Part shown: in pieces, positions 55,684 to 63,913 of the stretch
Layout: each line of letters starts with the position of its first letter
Numbering within the stretch: position 1 is the first letter of the stretch
Source: Sphingosinicella sp942492965
Lineage (GTDB): Bacteria > Pseudomonadota > Alphaproteobacteria > Sphingomonadales > Sphingomonadaceae
Length of the DNA stretch: 64,000 nucleotides
Assembly: GCA_942492965.1 (NCBI GenBank)
Contig: OW818656.1
Span: 1,984,001-2,048,000, forward strand
Reading direction: 5' to 3'
Position numbers and translations under genes: made by a program
Notes under the pieces: model-generated
Database searches by the model: none
What the model saw: the letters and a program-made list of their open reading frames with translations, nothing else
What the model was told of the DNA's origin: nothing

Positions 55684-56150
55684 TGCGTTTTCCCGAAATT
55701 CCGTCCGGTCTGAATGCCCAGACACCAGAAGGGCAGCGCGCAGTCCTCCGACACCTTCCGGAACAGCAGCCGAACCGGCTGTCCGATCGCGACGTCGGCG
55801 GCGGTGAGGCCGGTCACGCTGCCTGCGTCGTCGGCGACGGCCATGCCCGCGATGCGGATCGCGGGATGCGTGCCCAGCGCGCCAATGATGGTCACATAGG
55901 GCGCCATCGCCTCGAACGCTGGCAGCAGAGGGAGCGCGGGGCAGGCGAAAGACCAGACGGTCCCTTCGGGTGCGACCTCGTTCCAGATGCTGTCCTCAGA
56001 CTGGCAGTGCGGGCACATCGGGCGCGGTGGAAACCGCATCTCTCCGCAAGCGTCGCAGGTCTGGACGACAAGCCGGCCTTCGAGCGCGTTTGTCCAGAAC
56101 TCCCGGTCGAGCGGATTGTCGGTCGCCGGCAGGGGCAGCGTCTCGATCAT
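55680..56150 (-). CDS. DUF35 OB-fold protein with Zn ribbon (partner of the thiolase)
   Basis: The 156-residue protein has a four-cysteine rubredoxin-like zinc ribbon (Cys32, Cys35, Cys46, Cys49) and an OB-fold (GTVWSFACP onward). DUF35 proteins bind Ltp-type thiolases and help present acyl-CoA for retro-aldol cleavage or hydration. It overlaps the enoyl-CoA hydratase gene upstream and the oxidoreductase gene downstream by 4 nt each, so it is tightly coupled in the operon. Confidence 0.88.
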   Translation of the reverse strand: MIETLPLPATDNPLDREFWTNALEGRLVVQTCDACGEMRFPPRPMCPHCQSEDSIWNEVAPEGTVWSFACPALPLLPAFEAMAPYVTIIGALGTHPAIRIAGMAVADDAGSVTGLTAADVAIGQPVRLLFRKVSEDCALPFWCLGIQTGRNFGKTQ

Positions 56151-56938
56151 CGCGCAGGGCCTTCGCCGCTATAGGGCGCCCAGCGCGGCGCGCGCTTTTC
56201 CGAAAAGGCGCGAACGCCCTCGGCAAAATCGTGCGACTGGTTGTGCGCGACGATGGCGTTCCAGCCAAAATCGGCCGCGTCGTGCAGTCCCCGCTCCTTG
56301 GCGCCCCAGATTGCCCGCTTGGTGTGCGCCATCGCGCTCGGCGAGTTCCGCCGGATCCGGTCCGCAAGGCCATGGGCACGCGCGGTCAGCTCCGCATGGG
56401 GGCAAAGCGCGTCCACCATGCCCAGGCGAAAGGCGTCGTCCGCGCCGATCGTCTCGCCGCGTCCGCCCAGCGCCATGCGCAGCACCGCACCCATCGGCAT
56501 GCGCCGGGCGAGCACCGCCGTTTCCAGCGCCGATATGAGGCCGACGCTCACATGCGTATCCGAAAATTCGGCGTGATCGCACGCCAGCACGATGTCGCAC
56601 TCGGCGACAAAGTGCAGGCCGCCGCCGATAACCGCGCCGTTCACCGCGCAGATCACTGGCTTCCACACATTGTTCTGAAGCGGCGTCCAGCGGATCGATT
56701 CAAGGGTCGGCCGCCCGGATTGATCGACGATCATTTCGGGAAGGTCGGTGAGGTCGGCGCCGCTGCAAAAGGCCTTCTCGCCCACCCCCGTCAGGATCGC
56801 GACGATCGCGGACGGATCGGCATCGAACGCCCGCCACGCCGCCGGCAGTTCCCGGCTCATCACGCTGTTCACGGCGTTCAGCCGCTGCGGCCGGTCAAGT
56901 TCGATAACCGCCACGCCGTCTGCGACCCGGTATTTCAA
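56147..56938 (-). CDS. Enoyl-CoA hydratase/isomerase family protein
   Basis: The 263-residue crotonase-fold protein has the oxyanion-hole segments FCSGADLTDL and NGAVIGGGLHFVAECDIVLA and the typical IELDRPQRLNAVN opening. It should hydrate or isomerise an enoyl-CoA in beta-oxidation of the side chain or ring-derived acid. The oxyanion loop is intact, but the acid/base Glu pair cannot be assigned with certainty. It is the first gene of the operon down to the thiolase, and copy B of the cluster motif lies 95 nt upstream. Confidence 0.88.
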   Translation of the reverse strand: MKYRVADGVAVIELDRPQRLNAVNSVMSRELPAAWRAFDADPSAIVAILTGVGEKAFCSGADLTDLPEMIVDQSGRPTLESIRWTPLQNNVWKPVICAVNGAVIGGGLHFVAECDIVLACDHAEFSDTHVSVGLISALETAVLARRMPMGAVLRMALGGRGETIGADDAFRLGMVDALCPHAELTARAHGLADRIRRNSPSAMAHTKRAIWGAKERGLHDAADFGWNAIVAHNQSHDFAEGVRAFSEKRAPRWAPYSGEGPAR

Positions 56939-57033
56939 AGTCTCGAAGCGAATGTCCTGTTCCTCTTCCGAAATCCCGGCCGCACGGGCGCGCTTCGCGG
57001 ATCATCCGGGGGAGGTTATGGAGGGTGCGACAA

Positions 57034-57089
57034 CTCAACATAAACTCGCATTCCCGCCCCTTCGCGAGCGAAAGCGAGTTTATGTTGAG
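57034..57089. promoter_or_regulatory. Cluster motif, copies B and C: 16-bp perfect inverted repeat
   Basis: CTCAACATAAACTCGC (57034-57049) and its exact reverse complement (57074-57089) lie 24 nt apart in the divergent promoter between the enoyl-CoA hydratase and flavoprotein operons. Each copy, read toward its own operon, is GCGAGTTTATGTTGAG. Centres are 40 bp apart. They are 95 nt and 78 nt from the two start codons. Confidence 0.75.
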
Positions 57090-57167
57090 GCGGCCCGGAC
57101 GTCTTTTCCGCAGTGTTTGCAGGGTCGATCGGCTTGCCGCAAACATGTGGAGTGACAGCGGAGAACC

Positions 57168-58898
57168 ATGCAAAGTTCGGGAAATTCGTCTGGTTCGGTT
57201 GCATCGAAGGACGCCGACTACGACGTGATCGTCGTGGGATCGGGCGCGGCGGCATTGCTCGCCGCAGCGCGCTCGGCCGACTTCGGCGGCCGGGTTCTGG
57301 TTCTTGAGAAAGAGTCGAAGTTCGGCGGCAATTCGGCCACGTCGGGTGGCGGCGTCTGGGTGCCGAACAATCCGGACATCGCTTCGGTGGGTGTCGCCGA
57401 CAGCGATGACGATGCCTTCGCCTATTTGCGCACCGTCATTCCGGCGGACCAGATCGGCGACGACATCATCTGGACCTATATCCGCACGGCACCCCGGATG
57501 ATCGACTATCTTGGCCGCATCGGCGTGCCCTATCGTCCGGTGGCGAAATATCCCGACTATTATCCCGACGCCCCCGGCTGGAAACCCGGCGGACGCACCA
57601 TGGATTGCGCGCCCGTGGACGGGGGGCAACTCGGCGAGCATTTGCCCCTGCTGCGCCAGATGCCGCCCGCATCCAAGGCTTTCGGTCATATCAACCTGTC
57701 GATCACCGAAGCCTCGAAGGTGCAGGCCGTCGCCGCCGGCTGGCAGCGGATCGCCGCGAGTGCGGTGTTTCGCTACATGTTCGATATCGGCGCGCGGTTG
57801 CGCGGCGCGCGCGACCGCCGCCTGTGCATGGGCGAGGCACTGGTCGCCCGGCTGTTTCTCGCGATCCGCCAGCGCGGCATCGAACTGCGCCTAGGCAGCC
57901 CGGTGTCGGGCCTTGCCTGCGAAGGTGGCCGGGTTTGCGGCGTTGTGGTGCCGGGCGAGGCCGGCGAGCCGCGCGTGCTTCGCGCCCGGCGCGGCGTGAT
58001 CGTGGCGGCGGGCGGATTCGAAAAGAGCGAGACGATGCGGCTGGAGCATCTGGCCGCGCCGACCTCGCCCGACTGGTCGGCAGGCAGCGCCGGCAACACG
58101 GGCGATCTGATCGCCGCGGGGCGCCGTATCGGTGCCGCCACGCGGCTGATGAACGAGGCATGGTGGGCGCCCTCGGTGCGATGGGGCGACCGCACTGTCA
58201 TCCTCTTCTTCGAAAAATCGAAGCCCGGCCTGATGATCGTCGATCGCACGGGCAAGCGCTTCATGAACGAATCGATCACCTATAATTCCTACGGGAAATG
58301 CATCTACGGCGACAATTACGACCAGACCGGCCGGGTGCCCGCCTTTGTCATCTTCGACGCCCGCTACCGCGCCCGCTACATGTTCGGCGGGCTTCTGCAA
58401 TCGAGCATGTCGCCCGACTGGATGAACCCTGGCGCCTTCGGCGAAAGCGGCATGCTGACAAGGGCCGCGACGCTCGACGAACTGGCGTCGAAGCTGGGTA
58501 TCGATGCCTCGGGCCTGCGTGCATCCACCGACGAGATGGCGCGGTTCGCCAGAAGCGGCGTCGACGAGGCATTCGGGCGCGGCAGTGACGAGCACGACCG
58601 CCAGTATGGCGACGCGAAGGTCGCGCCCAACCCCTGCCTCGGGCCGATCAACAAGGCGCCCTTTTACGGCGCGCGAATCTACCCCGGCGATATCGGCACC
58701 AAGGGCGGCCTGCTGATCAACCGGGATGGACAGGTGCTCGATGAAACCGGCGTGCCGATCGAAGGCCTCTACGCGGCGGGCAACAGCAGCGCTTCGATCA
58801 TGGGCGACAAATACCCCGGCGCCGGCTGCACCCTGGGGCCGGCGCTGACGATGGCCTATCGCGCCTCGGCGCGGGCGATGGGCGCGAACGAGGATTAG
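57168..58898 (+). CDS. KstD-like FAD-dependent dehydrogenase, second copy
   Basis: The 576-residue flavoprotein is clearly related to the 47255-48964 gene: VIVVGSGAAALLAAA, FGGNSATSGGGVWVPNN and GLYAAGNSSASIMGDKYPGAGCTLGPA. The C-terminal KYPGAG and the NESITY motif keep tyrosines matching catalytic positions of 3-ketosteroid-delta1-dehydrogenase, and AAGNSSASIMG is very KstD-like. It likely introduces or removes a ring double bond. It is first in a two-gene operon with the Rieske oxygenase, 73 nt apart. Confidence 0.85.
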   Translation: MQSSGNSSGSVASKDADYDVIVVGSGAAALLAAARSADFGGRVLVLEKESKFGGNSATSGGGVWVPNNPDIASVGVADSDDDAFAYLRTVIPADQIGDDIIWTYIRTAPRMIDYLGRIGVPYRPVAKYPDYYPDAPGWKPGGRTMDCAPVDGGQLGEHLPLLRQMPPASKAFGHINLSITEASKVQAVAAGWQRIAASAVFRYMFDIGARLRGARDRRLCMGEALVARLFLAIRQRGIELRLGSPVSGLACEGGRVCGVVVPGEAGEPRVLRARRGVIVAAGGFEKSETMRLEHLAAPTSPDWSAGSAGNTGDLIAAGRRIGAATRLMNEAWWAPSVRWGDRTVILFFEKSKPGLMIVDRTGKRFMNESITYNSYGKCIYGDNYDQTGRVPAFVIFDARYRARYMFGGLLQSSMSPDWMNPGAFGESGMLTRAATLDELASKLGIDASGLRASTDEMARFARSGVDEAFGRGSDEHDRQYGDAKVAPNPCLGPINKAPFYGARIYPGDIGTKGGLLINRDGQVLDETGVPIEGLYAAGNSSASIMGDKYPGAGCTLGPALTMAYRASARAMGANED

Positions 58899-58971
58899 CG
58901 ATCGAGGTTCGGCTTTGCCGGATAGTTGAAGGATGAGGAAACGGAACGTGGCGAGATCCAAGGACTATAAC

Positions 58972-60027
58972 ATGGGCGAATTCGACTTTCCGCGAGGATG
59001 GTTCATGATCGCCGAAGCGTCCGAACTGAAGGGCGCGCCGTTGCCGCTACGCTTCTTCGGCAAGGATTTTGCGCTGTTTCGCGGCCAGAGCGGGCGGCTC
59101 GTGCTGCTCGACGGTCATTGCAGCCACATGGGCGCGCATCTCGCCGCATCGTCCAGCGCCTCGATCGCGGTTCATGGCGAACAGATCGAGGGCGATTCCA
59201 TCCGTTGCCCCTATCACGGCTGGCGTTTCAGCGCGGACGGCGAAGTGGAGGACATTCCGGGTTTCGACGGGCCGTGCCCGAAGGCCGCGAAAATCCGTTC
59301 ATACCGCGTCGAGAACGTGATGGGCGCGATCATGATGTGGTACGATCCCGAGGGCGGGGAGCCGGAGTTCGATCCGCCCCGGCTGGCTGAGTGGGATCGG
59401 CCCGACTGGATCAACGGCGCCTATGACCATCTGGGTACGCTGGACGTCCACCCTCAGGAAATCCTCGACAACATGGCGGATTCCAATCATCTCGGCCCGA
59501 CGCACGGGTCTCCCTGCGAATATTTCGAGAACGAATTCGATCGTCATCTCTATTATCAGCGGCAGGGCGGATTCCGCCGGGAATATGATGCCTATCTGAT
59601 GACCTTCACCTGGTACACAGGCCCCGGCCTGCTGCTTTCAAGGCAGGCGATCGGCGACATCCGCTCGATCGAGTTCATCTTTCACACGCCGGTCGAGGAC
59701 GGTGTGACGAAGGTGTGGCACAATAACCTGCTTCGGGCGGCGAGCGATACCCCCGGCGAAGAGGACAGGGCCCGCGCGAAGCATCTTCAGGCCGAGGTGC
59801 TGGCAGCATTTGGGCAGGATTTCGATATCTGGCGCAACAAGGTGCCGGCCCTGCAGATCATGAGTCTGCCGACCGAACGCAACTTCCGGCTCGGGCGCAC
59901 ATGGTACCGGCAGTTCTACAATCCGCGCAGCGAGGCCGCGGCGTTCCACGCGCGGATCGAGGGAAAGCACATCCCGATCCACAAGCTGGAACCCTATGAA
60001 ATTGCGCTGGAGCTGGAACGCACCTGA
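58972..60027 (+). CDS. Rieske non-heme iron oxygenase, KshA-like
   Basis: The 351-residue oxygenase has the Rieske ligands Cys50-x-His52 and Cys79-x2-His82 (CPYHGWRF). The catalytic iron set is Asp170-His173-His178 (NMADSNHLGPTH) plus Asp283 in QDFDIWRNK, matching the QDxxIW motif of the KshA (3-ketosteroid 9alpha-hydroxylase) family. It hydroxylates or desaturates a ring with electrons from a ferredoxin and reductase. The start at 58972 has AAGGA 7 nt upstream and opens at MGEFDFPRGW; an upstream in-frame ATG at 58933 lacks spacing from its AAGG. A ferredoxin gene begins near the right edge. Confidence 0.85.
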   Translation: MGEFDFPRGWFMIAEASELKGAPLPLRFFGKDFALFRGQSGRLVLLDGHCSHMGAHLAASSSASIAVHGEQIEGDSIRCPYHGWRFSADGEVEDIPGFDGPCPKAAKIRSYRVENVMGAIMMWYDPEGGEPEFDPPRLAEWDRPDWINGAYDHLGTLDVHPQEILDNMADSNHLGPTHGSPCEYFENEFDRHLYYQRQGGFRREYDAYLMTFTWYTGPGLLLSRQAIGDIRSIEFIFHTPVEDGVTKVWHNNLLRAASDTPGEEDRARAKHLQAEVLAAFGQDFDIWRNKVPALQIMSLPTERNFRLGRTWYRQFYNPRSEAAAFHARIEGKHIPIHKLEPYEIALELERT

Positions 60028-60040
60028 TGTGCGTTCCAGC
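60012..60040. terminator. Perfect 12-bp hairpin terminator
   Basis: GCTGGAACGCAC (60012-60023) pairs perfectly with GTGCGTTCCAGC (60029-60040); the five-base loop includes the Rieske stop codon. It serves the convergent Rieske and enoyl-CoA hydratase genes. Confidence 0.65.
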
Positions 60041-60057
60041 CCTCTCGCGGGGGCGTT

Positions 60058-60852
60058 TCAGCGCCCGGTGAACTTCGGCTTTTCCTTGTTCTGGAGAGCT
60101 TCCAGCGCGATCCGGTGATCGTCCAGCAGCTGCGTGACGTTCTCGTAGGCGGCGGCGCGGTCGATGATCGCGTTGGCTGTCACTTTCAGCCCCGCGTTGA
60201 TCGATGCCTTGGTCCATTTGATCGCGTGGGTCGCGCCCCTTGCAAGACGCTTCGCCATCTTCGCGACGGTTTCGTCCAGCGCGTCGGCCGGAACCGCTTC
60301 GGTGATCAATCCCATGGCGGCGGCGTCCGGCGCGGAAATCGCATCGCCGGTCAGCAGATAGCGACGCGCGCGCGCATAGCCGATGAGCTGCGGCCACATG
60401 ACCGCGCCGCCGTCTCCCGCGACGAGGCCCACCGAGACGTGCGGATCGGCGAACACCGAATGGTCGGACGCGTAGACGAAATCGCAATAGAGGGCGAGCG
60501 AACAGCCGAGCCCGATAGCCGGTCCGTCGACCTTCGCGATGATGGGCTTTTCAAGATCGAGAAGCGAGTTCTGGATCTTGCGATCCTGCCGGATGCCGGC
60601 GCTTGTCGCGACGGGGTCGCCGTGGAGCGTCAGCAGCCATTTCAGATCGCCGCCCGCACAAAAGGCGCCGCCCGACCCTGCGAGGATGACGACATCGACG
60701 CTTTCATCCCGATCGACATCGTCGAAGATCAGCGAAAATTCACGATGGAGATCGTGATTGATCGCGTTCTTCGCTTCGGGGCGATTGACCGTGATGGTCA
60801 GGATCGACCCATCCTGCTCGATGCGAAGCGCTTTGTAGTCGTCATAGTTCAT
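60058..60852 (-). CDS. Enoyl-CoA hydratase/isomerase family protein, second
   Basis: The 264-residue crotonase-fold protein has ITVNRPEAKNAIN, FCAGGDLKWL and DGPAIGLGCSLALYCDFVYA. It is a second hydratase or isomerase of the cluster and differs markedly from the 56147-56938 enzyme. Its start overlaps the stop of the acyl-CoA ligase gene by 4 nt (ATGA), so the two are translated as a unit. Confidence 0.88.
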   Translation of the reverse strand: MNYDDYKALRIEQDGSILTITVNRPEAKNAINHDLHREFSLIFDDVDRDESVDVVILAGSGGAFCAGGDLKWLLTLHGDPVATSAGIRQDRKIQNSLLDLEKPIIAKVDGPAIGLGCSLALYCDFVYASDHSVFADPHVSVGLVAGDGGAVMWPQLIGYARARRYLLTGDAISAPDAAAMGLITEAVPADALDETVAKMAKRLARGATHAIKWTKASINAGLKVTANAIIDRAAAYENVTQLLDDHRIALEALQNKEKPKFTGR

Positions 60853-62501
60853 GCCTGATCATCCTCGATCGTTTCACTTGGGTTCGGCCGGCCGAGGCCC
60901 AGCCGCTGCGACATCTGCTCACGGAGCAGGAATTTCTGGATCTTGCCCGAGGGCGTCAGCGGGAAGGTGTCGATGAATTCGACATATTCGGGCACTTTCC
61001 ACCGCGAAATCCGGTCGAAGCACCACTGCCTTATCGCTGCGCCGCTGATGTCGGTGCCGTCGCGCAGGCAGACGACCGCGCAGGCCACCTCGCCATATTT
61101 TTCGTCAGGTACACCGACGACCGCGACATCGCGGATCGCCTCATGCTCCTTCATGTAGGTTTCGATCTCCACCGGAGACAGGTTCTCGCCGCCGCGGATG
61201 ATCATTTCCTTCTTGCGCCCGACGATCGATACAAACCCGTCGTCGTCCATCCGGGCGAGGTCGCCGGACGCGATCCAGTCCGGCCTCTCGCCGCCCGCCG
61301 CGGCGCCGTAGCCCAGCATGCCGCCCGGGCCGCTGTAGAACAGCTCGCCCGTCGCATTGCGCGGCACGGCCTGGCCGTTGCTGCCACGGATCGACACGCT
61401 GACCCCGGTGAGCGGCGTGCCGCTCGTCCGGATCTTGCGCTCGGCGCTGTCGCCGGGAACGGTCGTCGTCGTCACGCCGCAGGTTTCGGTCTGGCCGTAG
61501 CAATTGATGACATCGGCGCCGAAAACATCCTGACAACGGTGGAGAAGGTCCTTCGTCACAGGCGCCCCGCCGACGATGATCCGCGTCAGCGTGCCGAGCG
61601 CGCGGTGGCGGACCGAGGGGTCGTCGAGCATCGCGATGAGCATGGTCGGCACCCCGATGAACGCCGTGCATTCCTCGCGTTCCAGGATGTCGAGCGTGAT
61701 GCCGGGCTTGAAGATGTAGAGCGGCAGCGATGTCGCGCCGACCAGCGCGGCGCCGGGCAGCGAATTGCCCGACCCGCCGACATGGAACAGCGGAAAGCCC
61801 GGACACACCCGGCTGCCTTCGCCTAGGCCCCATATATGGTACGAGTTTCGCGCCGTGGTCGTGATGGCCCGGTGCGACAGGCGGACCGCCTTCGGCACAC
61901 CCGTCGTCCCCGACGTATACTGGATCATCATGATGTCGTCGGGATCGACGGCGACCGGGACGGGGCCTTCCGTGTTCCGCTGCATCAGGTCGGTCCAGAT
62001 GCTGGAGAAGCTGTGCACATGACGCAGCGCCGGCGCATCCGCCCGGGCCCGGGCGATCGTCGCTGCGGGAGATTCGCCGCCGATCAGGTCGGCATGGAAT
62101 ATCGCCGCCGCACCCGAATCGCGCAGGGCGAACGCCAGCTCGTTCAGCCGATACAGCGGGTTGAGCGCGACGAGCACCATGCCGGCCTTGGCGATCGCAT
62201 ATTCCAGAAGCACCCATTCCGGGTGGTTCGGTCCCCACAGTGCGATGCGGTCGCCTGGCTCATGCCCCAGCGCCAGCAGAACGGCCGCCAAATGCCCGGC
62301 ATCGGCGTCCAGTTCGGAATAGGTCCAGGCCCGGTCCTCTATGGCAGGCTGATGGCGGTAGACGACGGCTTGCCGGTTTCCCCATTTGCGTGCCGATTCC
62401 GTCAGGGCGGCGCCCAGAGCCAGGCCGTCGCACGGCAGCGCGGCGGGCTGCACGGCTGCCGGCGCGATCCATTCGGACAAGGGGGCTGCGGGGTTGGTCA
62501 C
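60849..62501 (-). CDS. AMP-forming acyl-CoA ligase (FadD-like)
   Basis: The 550-residue adenylate-forming enzyme has YTSGTTGVPKAVRLSH, YGQTETCG, ASGDLARMDDDG, GRKKEMIIRGGENLSP and the C-terminal Lys in LTPSGKIQK. It activates the substrate's side-chain acid as a CoA thioester, the entry to the CoA-dependent pathway encoded around it. The start is GTG; no ATG is near. It leads a two-gene operon with the hydratase, with copy D of the cluster motif 71 nt upstream. Confidence 0.88.
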   Translation of the reverse strand: MTNPAAPLSEWIAPAAVQPAALPCDGLALGAALTESARKWGNRQAVVYRHQPAIEDRAWTYSELDADAGHLAAVLLALGHEPGDRIALWGPNHPEWVLLEYAIAKAGMVLVALNPLYRLNELAFALRDSGAAAIFHADLIGGESPAATIARARADAPALRHVHSFSSIWTDLMQRNTEGPVPVAVDPDDIMMIQYTSGTTGVPKAVRLSHRAITTTARNSYHIWGLGEGSRVCPGFPLFHVGGSGNSLPGAALVGATSLPLYIFKPGITLDILEREECTAFIGVPTMLIAMLDDPSVRHRALGTLTRIIVGGAPVTKDLLHRCQDVFGADVINCYGQTETCGVTTTTVPGDSAERKIRTSGTPLTGVSVSIRGSNGQAVPRNATGELFYSGPGGMLGYGAAAGGERPDWIASGDLARMDDDGFVSIVGRKKEMIIRGGENLSPVEIETYMKEHEAIRDVAVVGVPDEKYGEVACAVVCLRDGTDISGAAIRQWCFDRISRWKVPEYVEFIDTFPLTPSGKIQKFLLREQMSQRLGLGRPNPSETIEDDQA

Positions 62502-62572
62502 GCTGATGGTCTTGATCCGTAATCCGGGTTCGCACCGCGGCTGCGAACGTCGCTGGATTAACCCTGCGCGAC

Positions 62573-62655
62573 GCTCACCTTAAACTCGTTTTAGGTCGTT
62601 CCGGGCGGCGCCCGCATCCAGCCATGCGAGGCTTATGCGAGTTCAAGTTGAACAG
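62573..62655. promoter_or_regulatory. Cluster motif, copies D and E
   Basis: Copy D (62573-62592) faces the acyl-CoA ligase gene; copy E (62637-62655) faces the acyl-CoA dehydrogenase gene. Read gene-ward, D is AACGAGTTTAAGGTGAGC and E is GCGAGTTCAAGTTGAACAGC. D also contains TTAAACTCGTTTTA (62580-62593), which fits the AACnnGTT pattern of KstR-type operators, and E the perfect palindrome GTTCAAGTTGAAC (62641-62653). Confidence 0.7.
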
Positions 62656-62716
62656 CTTTCTCCCTAGTCGAGGCGCGGGACATTGATCATCGAGAAGGAC
62701 GCGTGCGGGGCGGGGC

Positions 62717-63910
62717 ATGGAGCCGGGCCGCATTGTCGGGAAACCTATGAACAGCTTATCCGAGGCCGACCATATCCTGATGCTGCGCGAGACATTGTCC
62801 CGCTTCATCGAAAGGGAAATGCCGCTCGATCTCGTCAGGAAATGGGATCACGACAATCACTTTCCGCGCGATGTGCATCGGAAGCTGGCGGAGCTGGGCC
62901 TGATGGGCCTCACCGTGCCAGCCGAATATGGCGGCGGCGGCCGCGATGTGCGCGCGACGATCGTGGCGATCGAAATGCTGTGCGGCCGAAGCATGGCCGT
63001 CGGCGGACCCTATATCCAGTCGGCCTGCTATGCGGGTCTCAACATCGCCGAGGTCGGCAGCGAGCGCCAGAAGCGCGAGATCCTGCCCCGGGTCGTCAGC
63101 GACGGCCTGATTTTCGCGTACGGCATCAGTGAACCCGATGTTGGCGCGGACGTCGCTTCGGTGCGGGCGACGGCCAGGGTCGACGGCGACCGGCTGATCA
63201 TCAACGGATCGAAGCGCTTTTGCTCGGGCGCGAAAATTTCGGACTATATTTACACGCTGGTGCGCACGGGGCCGCAGGAAGACAAATACCGCAACCTCAC
63301 GCTGGTGCTGGTTCCCTCCGATGCCGATGGCCTCACTTACGAGGCGCAGGACGCCATGGGCCTGAAAGGCACCGGGACCTACGACGTGAGTTTCGCCGAT
63401 GTTGCGGTCCCGATGGAAAACGTGGTCGGCGAAGCGGCGGGCTGGAACAATGCGTGGTCGATGCTGCTCGGCCCCGGGCTCGATATCGAAAAGATGGAAG
63501 TCGCCGCCATGGCGCTGGGCATCGCGTCCGCCGCGGTCGAGGAGGCGTGGGCCTATGCGCAGGAGCGCATTCAGTTCGGCCAGCCGATCTCCGCGTTCCA
63601 GTCGATCCGGCACATGCTGGCCGAGGTGCAGACAAAGCTGCACGCCTGCCGCGTGCTGACCTATCAGACCGCCGACACGCTGGACCGCGAAGGCAGGGCC
63701 TCGCTCGAAACGTCGATGGCCAAGCTGTTCGTATGCCAGGCGGCTCAGGAGATCGTCCTCGCCTGTCAGCAGGTTCTGGGCGCCTATGGCTATATCAAGG
63801 AATTCGACATGGAGCGGCATGTCAGGGACATATTGATCATGCCCATCCTTGGCGGATCGTCGGCGATCCAGAAGAATAATATCTGCAACATGATGAAGTT
63901 GAAGAAATAG
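62717..63910 (+). CDS. Acyl-CoA dehydrogenase family protein
   Basis: The 397-residue FAD enzyme has GISEPDVGADVASV, INGSKRFCSGAKISDY, the QAxxxxLGAYGYIKE region and a C-terminal PILGGSSAIQ where the usual YEGT-type Glu is absent. The catalytic base may sit elsewhere, as in isovaleryl- or long-chain types, or the protein may pair with another subunit; steroid side-chain dehydrogenases are often heteromeric. An alternative start is the ATG of MNSLSEADH at 62747. It starts a plus-strand operon that continues into the ferredoxin gene, and copy E of the motif lies 62 nt upstream. Confidence 0.88.
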   Translation: MEPGRIVGKPMNSLSEADHILMLRETLSRFIEREMPLDLVRKWDHDNHFPRDVHRKLAELGLMGLTVPAEYGGGGRDVRATIVAIEMLCGRSMAVGGPYIQSACYAGLNIAEVGSERQKREILPRVVSDGLIFAYGISEPDVGADVASVRATARVDGDRLIINGSKRFCSGAKISDYIYTLVRTGPQEDKYRNLTLVLVPSDADGLTYEAQDAMGLKGTGTYDVSFADVAVPMENVVGEAAGWNNAWSMLLGPGLDIEKMEVAAMALGIASAAVEEAWAYAQERIQFGQPISAFQSIRHMLAEVQTKLHACRVLTYQTADTLDREGRASLETSMAKLFVCQAAQEIVLACQQVLGAYGYIKEFDMERHVRDILIMPILGGSSAIQKNNICNMMKLKK

Positions 63911-63913
63911 CGC

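Noticed and set aside
62580..62593. Direct assignment of KstR regulation
   Set aside because: Copy D matches the AACnnGTT pattern and copy A does in part, but copies B, C and E keep only the AAC half; the longer shared motif describes all five better.
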